Virus record (IMG/VR): IMGVR_UViG_3300042691_032732
Coordinates: 1-25,537 of that record
Reading direction: 5' to 3' (one strand)
DNA: 25,537 nucleotides
Source of the DNA: a virus
In this document: piece by piece, positions 20,164 through 25,537 of the stretch
Layout: the number at the start of each line of letters is the position of its first letter
Numbering within the stretch: the stretch's first letter is position 1
Notes under the pieces: model-generated
What the model was told of the DNA's origin: nothing
What the model saw: only the letters and a program-made list of their open reading frames with translations
Databases searched by the model: none
Program-made: the position numbers and the translations under genes

Positions 20164-21974
20164 TAGTAAGTGCCTCCGCTGATATTACCTGTAGCGTTAG
20201 TTAAATCGACCAACACACTACTACCAATCGAACCGCCAGTAATCGAGACGTTGTTAGAATCTTGAGTGGCCATCGTCCCAAGCCCGAGCGCCGTTCTAGC
20301 ATCTGCTTGCGTTGAAGCTCCGGTACCACCGTTCGAGATCGCAAGTGTACCACTGAGAGTAAGGATTCCGGAAGTGCTGATCGGTCCACCGGTGATCGAG
20401 AACCCGCTGACCGTGCTTGAAGCGTCAACGCTCGTAACCGTGCCACCAGTGCCGGTTGCTGCAATCGTGATGCTGCCCGTGGCGCTCGTGATCGTGACAC
20501 CTGAGCCTTGGGTCAGCGTCGAGAGTACGAATCCTGCGCCATCGCCGATGAGCAGTTGACCGTTGGTCGGCGTTGCGCCGAGGCCGGTACCACCACTCGA
20601 GATGCCGAGTGTACCCGCGATCGTCAAGACCCCAGACCCAGTAATCGGGCCACCCGATACCGTTACACCACTCAACGTCGACGATGCGTCAACACTCGTT
20701 ACTGTGCCGCCGCTACCCGTAGCCGATATGGTGAAGCTCGGGTAAGTGCCAGAAATTGAAACGCCGGACCCGTTATTCAGCGTGACCGTCTGGTCCGGCA
20801 ACGTGTTCGTCACCGTGAAGCTGGGGTAGGTGCCGGTGACTGAAATCGCCGTGCCGTCAGTCAGTACAACCGTCTGATCGGGTGCCGTGTTGGTGATCGT
20901 AAAGCTCGGATACGTTCCGGTCACACTGACCGCTGTACCGTCGGTGAGCGTTACCGTCTGGTCTGGTGCCGTGTTCGCAATCGTGATCGACCCGGTACCA
21001 TTCGTTACCGAGACGCCGGTTCCGGCCGTGATGCCGGTTAGGGTGTAGCCGGTACCGTTGCCAACCAACAGTTGACCATTGGTCGGTGCGCCACTGAGTC
21101 CGGTGCCACCATTCGTGATCGCAAGCGTCCCGCCGATTGTGAGCGTACCCGCTGCTGTGATAGGCCCGCCGGTTAACGTGAGGCCCGTCGTGCCACCGGA
21201 ACCATCAACACTGGTGACTGTACCGGCACCCGTGATCGTGAGCCACGTCGGGGCTCCCGTGCCGTTAGACGACAACACTTGACCCGGTGTGCCGATTCCG
21301 GTGAGGTAGAGACCATCTGCACCTGACCAAACAACCGCACCGGCATCCGGTACAATGCTCTTCGCCGTGCCGCCGTTGTCGAGACCAAGCAGTCCGTCTA
21401 CCTGATCATCGTCCGCGAGATCGATCGCCGGGTGTTTGTGGTCGGCCCGCGACATGTCGGTGCTGACACCCGCGGTTCCGGTCGTATTGACCGATTGCGG
21501 CGTAGCATTCGACAGATTTGCATTGAGTGTGACGTTCGAGGACAGCGGACCGCCACCATTGAGGCCAGTCCCCGCAATCACCTGACGCGAATCAGGGACG
21601 TACCCCGAGACGCTGAACGGAGAGGTCGTCGCGGCCATCACGCGGCCAGTCGCGTCGACAGTCAATACTGGTATAGCGGTACCACTTCCGTAAGTCCCCG
21701 GAGTGACTCCGGAGGCCGCAAGCTCGGTACTCCCGATGCCACCCGGCGCTACAGAGAGCGTTACGTTGTTGAGGAGCTGACCGCCGCCCGTGAGTCCTGT
21801 ACCCGCGATCACCTGCCGAGTGGTCGGCACACCGGTCACACTCACGATCTGATCGGCCGTCACTTGATAAGTGACGCCATCCCGGACATACATCAATATG
21901 CCAGTGACCGAAGGCGACGGATCGACCGGCAGCTGGGTGATCCGATAGGGTATTAGATTTGAGGGTACAGTCAT
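20163..21974 (-). CDS. Large repetitive tail fibre protein
   Basis: 603 aa, almost purely Gly/Thr/Ser/Val beta repeats. It starts MTVPSNLIPYRITQLPVDPS, a typical virion-attachment N-terminus. RQVIAGTGL(T/N)GGG repeats occur at 53 and 130, and the HxH motif SRADHKHPA (175-183) is frequent in trimeric tail fibres. An approximately 88-residue module beginning GTVTSVD is present at 251, 423 and partly 511, and three 28-residue PDQTV units lie at 337-420. The C-terminus has ISNGGTGASTQADARTALGL and ends GGTY. It should form a trimeric, shaft-like receptor-binding fibre. SD is weak (GGGTGA) just after the previous stop. Low-complexity repeats make it a likely site of length variation. Confidence 0.88.
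   Translation of the reverse strand: MTVPSNLIPYRITQLPVDPSPSVTGILMYVRDGVTYQVTADQIVSVTGVPTTRQVIAGTGLTGGGQLLNNVTLSVAPGGIGSTELAASGVTPGTYGSGTAIPVLTVDATGRVMAATTSPFSVSGYVPDSRQVIAGTGLNGGGPLSSNVTLNANLSNATPQSVNTTGTAGVSTDMSRADHKHPAIDLADDDQVDGLLGLDNGGTAKSIVPDAGAVVWSGADGLYLTGIGTPGQVLSSNGTGAPTWLTITGAGTVTSVDGSGGTTGLTLTGGPITAAGTLTIGGTLAITNGGTGLSGAPTNGQLLVGNGTGYTLTGITAGTGVSVTNGTGSITIANTAPDQTVTLTDGTAVSVTGTYPSFTITNTAPDQTVVLTDGTAISVTGTYPSFTVTNTLPDQTVTLNNGSGVSISGTYPSFTISATGSGGTVTSVDASSTLSGVTVSGGPITGSGVLTIAGTLGISSGGTGLGATPTNGQLLIGDGAGFVLSTLTQGSGVTITSATGSITIAATGTGGTVTSVDASSTVSGFSITGGPISTSGILTLSGTLAISNGGTGASTQADARTALGLGTMATQDSNNVSITGGSIGSSVLVDLTNATGNISGGTY
20319..21224 (-). repeat. 88-residue fibre module, two full copies and one partial
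   Basis: In the 603-aa fibre, residues 251-337, 423-510 and 511-552 each begin GTVTSVD and continue through GGPI, GTL and GGTG. The first two go on to PTNGQLL.G.G.G and TGSITIA. The same PTxGQLL...TGSITIA segment recurs in the next gene at 19846-19965. Confidence 0.85.
20715..20966 (-). repeat. Three 84-bp tandem coding repeats (PDQTV units)
   Basis: Three directly adjacent 28-residue units (residues 337-364, 365-392, 393-420), each PDQTV.L..G..(V/I)S(V/I)(T/S)GTYPSFT. The DNA copies are visibly similar (CTGGTCCGG / CTGATCGGG, GGGTAGGTGCC), indicating recent tandem duplication with later divergence. Confidence 0.9.
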
Positions 21975-21978
21975 CTAG

Positions 21979-22284
21979 TCACCCAATTACAATGTAGCCG
22001 TTGCCGTCTTGCGTCGTGATGAACTGATCTTCGGTTTGCGTGATCACACCAGCAGGATCGGTATTGACCGGCAAATCCGGACGAACGAACGGCAACACGA
22101 TTTGGTCAGGGGGCCGCGGAGCTAACCGATACGGGTCGTACTGGTCGGTATCCTCCTCGCACACCATGAGATTCGGGTAGTTCGGATCTTGCTGCAGCTC
22201 ACCCAACGGGAACTTACGCGAGCACCTCGCGCATATCGCGATGCCAAGCGTACTTCTACCACGTGTGTCGAGAAAGACTGGCAT
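21979..22284 (-). CDS. Small Cys-containing head/tail-region protein
   Basis: 101 aa. The N-terminal part has C18-x2-C21 (AICARCSRKFPLGEL) and a third Cys in LMVCEEDTDQYDPYRLAPRP (C42), which looks like a zinc-ribbon that has lost its fourth ligand. The C-terminal half is a Pro/Asp-rich tail ending GNGYIVIG. Small proteins with CxxC..FPLxEL..DP...L.VC..D.DPYR.. are frequent near neck genes of aquatic podovirus-like contigs. The ATG overlaps the adaptor-like stop (TAATG), so it is probably translated with it. A neck or fibre-attachment role is inferred from position. Confidence 0.78.
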   Translation of the reverse strand: MPVFLDTRGRSTLGIAICARCSRKFPLGELQQDPNYPNLMVCEEDTDQYDPYRLAPRPPDQIVLPFVRPDLPVNTDPAGVITQTEDQFITTQDGNGYIVIG

Positions 22285-23270
22285 TACTTAGTGTACGGTG
22301 CGATCCAAGGTTGAATATACGTCGACGAACCGTCGTTGTCGCCGTCCCATGCCGCTTGCTGAGCGACCTGCGCCATCTGCTGAAGCATCGGAATCAAGGA
22401 TGCGTCCACCGACGGCGTTTCCATCGCCATTTTCGCGGCGAGTCGAGCCGTGATCGCCTCGAGCCAACGCTGCGGCACCTCGATCTCTTGCGTGAGAGTG
22501 CCGACGTCCATGATGTTACGATGCCGCCAAATGACGAGCTGCGCAGTCTCTGCGGTCTCGTTCGGTGCGGGCCAGAGGTACATCTCAGGCCGGAGTCGAT
22601 CGCGCTTCAGCCAATACGTGGTCGGTCGACCCGCGAAGATCTTGTTGCTCTGGTTCACATATGCGTCGCGATTGAGCACCCCGAACGGAATCTCAGTCGG
22701 CGTATTGCCGAGGTAGATGTCGCTGTACGTGATGGTCGACGTCGACGTGATGCGGAAGAAGTAGTAGGCCAGTGGCTGCGAAATGTCGAACCAATTCTTC
22801 GTGCCCGCGGTTGCCGTCACCGTCTCAGTGCCGACCGTTGTCCACGTGATGTTGTCATCCGACACTTGGAACGTAAGCGGGATCGCCGTCACATCGGCCG
22901 ACCACTTGATACCGATCGTTGCGACCTGCGTCTGACCGTCGAATTGTACCTTGTACTCGTTCGCCGACGACACCACCGTGCCGCTGATCTGCAGCGTCGT
23001 GCGATAGTTCGCATTCAACACTTCGACCGTACCTAGGTCGAGCGTCACGATCGGCTGGTTCAGGTAGAACGGATAAAGCTGCTTCTCAATACACCAAGAT
23101 GGCGTTTTGTAGTTCGCAAGGTCCGACAGGATGAGATACAGCGCGTCTCTCGCATACTGCTGCATCTCAGAGGTAATCGCCTGAACGGGAATACGACAAC
23201 GCCTAACCGCGGTGTCGATGACACGCTGCGTGTTAAATGTCGTTGTACTAATTGTGCCGGAAACGGCCAT
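22284..23270 (-). CDS. Head-tail adaptor-like protein with inserted beta-sandwich domain
   Basis: 328 aa. The N-terminus (TFNTQRVIDTAVRRCRIPVQ, then MQQYARDALYLILSDLANYK and SWCIEKQLYPFYL) and the C-terminal region (GVLNRDAYVNQSNKIFAGRP, YLWPAPNE, IWRHRNIMDVGTLTQEIEVP, WLEAITARLAAKMA) match the layout of P22 gp4/T7 gp11-like adaptor proteins. Between them, residues about 80-188 form a separate beta-sandwich resembling F5/8-type C domains (IKWSADVTAIPLTFQVSDDN, ITWTTVG, YFFRITSTST, SDIYLG). It would sit under the portal, the insertion facing outward. SD GAGG is 5 nt before the ATG, and a promoter lies 42 nt upstream. Confidence 0.78.
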   Translation of the reverse strand: MAVSGTISTTTFNTQRVIDTAVRRCRIPVQAITSEMQQYARDALYLILSDLANYKTPSWCIEKQLYPFYLNQPIVTLDLGTVEVLNANYRTTLQISGTVVSSANEYKVQFDGQTQVATIGIKWSADVTAIPLTFQVSDDNITWTTVGTETVTATAGTKNWFDISQPLAYYFFRITSTSTITYSDIYLGNTPTEIPFGVLNRDAYVNQSNKIFAGRPTTYWLKRDRLRPEMYLWPAPNETAETAQLVIWRHRNIMDVGTLTQEIEVPQRWLEAITARLAAKMAMETPSVDASLIPMLQQMAQVAQQAAWDGDNDGSSTYIQPWIAPYTK

Positions 23271-23318
23271 ACTTACCTCTATGACAGTATGGCCGCTGGT
23301 ACAGCAGACCCGGAGTCA

Positions 23319-23347
23319 ATTATACCCGTTTATGGTTTCAACCGCAA
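23319..23347 (-). promoter_or_regulatory. Sigma70-type promoter of the adaptor/tail operon
   Basis: Minus strand: -35 TTGCGG (23342-23347), 17-nt spacer, perfect -10 TATAAT (23319-23324) followed by TGAC. Predicted start near 23312, leader about 42 nt to the ATG at 23270. The -35 lies in the last codons of the upstream gene, the same layout as the promoter at 1907-1935. Confidence 0.72.
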
Positions 23348-24807
23348 GCTCTGCCGCCCATTGCCTTCTTTTTCGGGATCTTCGCACCAGCAGCACGAGC
23401 CTCGGACAAAGCGATCGCGGTTGCTTGCTTCGGGTTCGTTACAACGGGGCCTTTCTTACTGCCCGAGTGTAACTCACCACGCTTAAACTCGCCCATCACC
23501 TTGCCGATCTTCTTCTCGCCCTTGCTCACACGACCGCCCTTGGCGTAACGGCCTTCCGGGGAGAAAGTCTTGCCTTTCGAATATTCAGCAAGCTCTTCGG
23601 CTGAAAACGACTTGAGGTTCGGCATGTACGGTTGCGGTGCTGACCGATCAATCATCGGAGCGCGAGGGGCAACCGGCATCGCACGACGGGCTTTGCTCTC
23701 GGCCATGCCGCGCATACCCGGAGCCATCGATCGACGCGGCATCGCGCTACGCTCACCACCAATATAGCGATCCATGATGTCGCGAGCCGCCATCATGTTG
23801 TCACGACGGGTCGCCATGCGATCGGCCTTCGTCGGCATCGCGGCACGAGCAAGCGGGCTGGGTGCGGGCATACCACCGAAGAGGCCACCGATACCAACGT
23901 CGCTGCTGCCACCGCCGCCGCTGCCGGACGGCTCAATCGGCGCGGGAAGTCTCTTTTTGCCGTCATCACCGGCAAGCGGGACAGTAGGGAGAGTCTCAAG
24001 AAGACCATATGCCGGGGGCTTGGGGCCAACGTCGACTTTACGATTTGCGATTTCCGCAGCATTCGCGGCAGAGCGTTCAGATAAGTAGTTGCGATAATCG
24101 CCTTCGCTCATACCACTCAACGGAGCCATTCGTTGAACGTACTCGTCGTATCGCTCCGGACTCATTTTGCTTTTTTGAGTCCACAGATTGAACCAGTCAA
24201 CACGATCACCACTTGGGCGCATGTCATATTGTTTCAGCGGAGTTAGCTCCGGCGGCGGGAGCGGCGGTGGCGATTGCTCAAGCTCAGCCTGTGGTGGCAG
24301 TTGCGGTCTATCGTACTCTTCCGAATATCTGCCCATCAATTCTTTAGGTGCTGCGTAAGCCATCTCTTGCAGCGGCGACATGCCGTCACCAGCGGTGATC
24401 TCCGCGACCGGGCCACCCTCAGCCTTCTTCATCATCTTCGCCTTCAAGAAAGACGGCATTTCTTTCTTGGCGTGAGCCTTCTTGACCGCGCCACCCTTGG
24501 CATACTGCGCGACCTTCGCGCCCTTCTTACCCTCGGCATGCGGCCTGTCATACGCATCGAGCTTCTTCGTCTCAGACGCGAGACCACCAAGACCCTTCGA
24601 TCGCTTTTCCACCATCGCGGGGGCGATGTCCGGGAACTTGCTGATCGGATTGCGAGTGCTGTTATCGAATCCTTTGCTCTTCACAGCACCACCGTCGGCC
24701 TTCTTCATCGGTGAGCGCATGTGCGACTTCACCGGCGTTTTGCCGGAGGAACCCGAAAAGCCAAAACCAGAATCGAATGCGAAGTCCTTGACGTATTTAA
24801 CAGCCAT
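23338..24807 (-). CDS. Basic virion-associated protein with C-terminal DUF6496-like domain
   Basis: 489 aa, strongly basic and low-complexity (Lys, Met, Pro, Gly). The C-terminal segment at about 432-480 (KKIGKVMGEFKRGELHSGSK, then NPKQATAIALSEARAAGAKI) is a clear DUF6496-type domain, a short Lys-rich domain found in bacteria and phages with no known activity. Four (K/Y)A.GG.V motifs are spread along the chain (36-42, 102-108, 128-134, 421-427). A Pro-rich stretch lies at about 168-190 and a Met/Arg-rich one at about 325-390. The charge suggests binding to packaged DNA or a disordered structural role. SD TGAGGTG precedes the ATG by 5 nt. Its start context and neighbours place it in the capsid-proximal region. 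Confidence 0.82.
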   Translation of the reverse strand: MAVKYVKDFAFDSGFGFSGSSGKTPVKSHMRSPMKKADGGAVKSKGFDNSTRNPISKFPDIAPAMVEKRSKGLGGLASETKKLDAYDRPHAEGKKGAKVAQYAKGGAVKKAHAKKEMPSFLKAKMMKKAEGGPVAEITAGDGMSPLQEMAYAAPKELMGRYSEEYDRPQLPPQAELEQSPPPLPPPELTPLKQYDMRPSGDRVDWFNLWTQKSKMSPERYDEYVQRMAPLSGMSEGDYRNYLSERSAANAAEIANRKVDVGPKPPAYGLLETLPTVPLAGDDGKKRLPAPIEPSGSGGGGSSDVGIGGLFGGMPAPSPLARAAMPTKADRMATRRDNMMAARDIMDRYIGGERSAMPRRSMAPGMRGMAESKARRAMPVAPRAPMIDRSAPQPYMPNLKSFSAEELAEYSKGKTFSPEGRYAKGGRVSKGEKKIGKVMGEFKRGELHSGSKKGPVVTNPKQATAIALSEARAAGAKIPKKKAMGGRACG

Positions 24808-24816
24808 GGTTACACC

Positions 24817-25191
24817 TCAAGACAAAAAGCGGAGCTTATAAAGGGTGGAGTAGTAGAGGCTCGCGACTTCATCGATGATATTGTGAATCGGAGTCTCGGT
24901 TTTCGGGCAGATCTCAGCACGGTGCTCCGCTATCCAGTTGACGTGGCTTTCCAGCACCTCGGCAATATCGCCCTTCGACGTGTTATCGAGAAAAGGAATA
25001 TCGAGAAGAACGTTGTGCCGACCTTGAAACGCTTCCGCGAACTTGTCGGCGAGATCAACGATCCCCTCATAGAACTTCTGCGTCGCTTTGTGAACGGCGT
25101 AGCTCTTAGTCTTCAAATGCTCTCGGTGCGCGACATCACGCGACAAGAACATGAGCCCCATGAATTCACCAGCCATTTCGTGCTTAGCCAT
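24817..25191 (-). CDS. DUF5856-like helical phage protein
   Basis: 124 aa starting MAKHEMAGEFMGLMFLSRDV. It is all-helical, with REHLKTKSYAVHKATQKFYE, IVDLADKFAEAFQGR and VASLYYSTLYKLRFLS; this matches the pattern of DUF5856 proteins known from T4-like and aquatic phages, whose spaced His/Glu residues (H..H..T...H, E..D) suggest a ferritin-like bundle. No function is established. The start is placed at 25191, where ATG overlaps the upstream stop (TAATG); an in-frame GTG four codons earlier is less likely. It lies in the capsid-proximal part of the late operon. Confidence 0.78.
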   Translation of the reverse strand: MAKHEMAGEFMGLMFLSRDVAHREHLKTKSYAVHKATQKFYEGIVDLADKFAEAFQGRHNVLLDIPFLDNTSKGDIAEVLESHVNWIAEHRAEICPKTETPIHNIIDEVASLYYSTLYKLRFLS

Positions 25192-25493
25192 TAGCAATCC
25201 CACTTGCGAAGCGATTTGTTGATCCGACTATTCGGATCACGAGCCGTCTCAGCACTCGTCATCTTCGCCTTCTGCCCCTTCATGCGAGCGCAGAACGACT
25301 TACGACGAGATGCTGCCTTTGGACTGCGGGCCGCTTCTTTGGCCGACACCGGACGCTTAATATTCTGCCCTTGAGCGCGGAGCGATGCGCGGCCCTTCTC
25401 ATTCAAGCCGCCCTCAGGATTCTGGCCCTCTTTACGAGTCCAGGCCCCGCCGCCCTCGTTAAACTTATACCAGCCCGACCAATCGTCCTTCAT
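25191..25493 (-). CDS. DUF6321-like small basic phage protein
   Basis: 100 aa, starting MKDDWSGWYKFNEGGGAWTR. The signature NPEGGLNEKGRASLRAQG (about 25-42), then KRP and RRKSFCARMKGQK, and the end DPNSRINKSLRKWDC match DUF6321-type proteins found in many aquatic phage genomes, generally near head genes. It is basic and Gly/Ser-rich, with Cys residues near the middle and at the C-terminus. The ATG at 25493 has AGGA 7 nt upstream and overlaps a TGA (TGATG); the in-frame GTG one codon earlier is less well placed. No biochemical role is known. Confidence 0.82.
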   Translation of the reverse strand: MKDDWSGWYKFNEGGGAWTRKEGQNPEGGLNEKGRASLRAQGQNIKRPVSAKEAARSPKAASRRKSFCARMKGQKAKMTSAETARDPNSRINKSLRKWDC

Positions 25494-25537
25494 CACGCGA
25501 TCCTATCTGCAGTGAAGATGACAGACGGGATCGCCGG
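25493..25537 (-). CDS. C-terminal end of an upstream gene (partial)
   Basis: From the right edge, one minus-strand frame is open for 14 codons (PAIPSVIFTADRIA) and stops at a TGA that overlaps the next ATG (TGATG), the junction used repeatedly in this genome. Only the last residues are present, so the product cannot be named. It could be a chance open frame, but the overlap pattern favours a real gene. Confidence 0.45.
   Translation of the reverse strand, partial: PAIPSVIFTADRIA

Noticed and set aside
20163-21974. CRISPR-like appearance of regular repeats
   Set aside because: Repeats are in-frame, diverged and encode beta-strands of a fibre; there are no unique spacers or cas genes.

Overview
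The window is an accessory-free piece of a tailed-phage genome, most likely a podovirus-like (short-tailed) caudoviricete of a Gram-negative host. Virtually every credible gene is on the minus strand, packed with TAATG, TGATG and ATGA start/stop overlaps. The products are tail fibres, a P22 gp10-like tail hub, head-tail adaptor-like proteins, large repetitive virion proteins, an endolysin with a 3TM holin, and a phage replication module. Several families (DUF6321-, DUF5856- and DUF6496-like) recur in uncultured aquatic phages. This assignment comes from reading the translations; no database search was run. Terminase, portal, major capsid and DNA polymerase are not visible and presumably lie beyond the edges.

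In transcription order (right to left): 25537-23338 holds a gene tail, DUF6321-like, DUF5856-like and a basic DUF6496-like protein. A sigma70-like promoter at 23319-23347 then precedes 23270-18548, with an adaptor-like protein carrying a beta-sandwich insertion, a small Cys protein, a 603-aa repetitive tail fibre, a second fibre and a Gly-rich adhesin-like protein. 18546-16712 is a small fibre-associated protein followed by the lysis cassette (two TM/coiled-coil proteins, 3TM holin, GH24 endolysin). 16712-13020 carries an SU10-adaptor-like protein, another fibre-like protein, the gp10-like hub and a small protein. 13012-5741 encodes four large, repetitive, Ala/Gly-rich virion proteins, probably ejection proteins or their scaffolds.

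5738-5125 is the only sizeable non-coding block on the minus strand. It has an AT-rich core, nine copies of the hexamer TGTAGC/GCTACA, a candidate plus-strand mini-gene and a strong minus promoter at its left end. It separates virion from replication genes and is the best candidate for a replication origin or master control region.

5124-1 is the replication module: an archaeo-eukaryotic-type (AEP, TOTE-like) primase, a SNF2-family ATPase with a HARP-like N-terminus, two small unknown proteins, an abundant-looking possible ssDNA-binding or replication accessory protein followed by a textbook intrinsic terminator, and the N-terminus of a UvrD/Rep-like SF1 helicase cut by the left edge. The phage therefore appears to prime DNA with an AEP enzyme rather than a DnaG/T7-type primase, and to use host sigma70 promoters.
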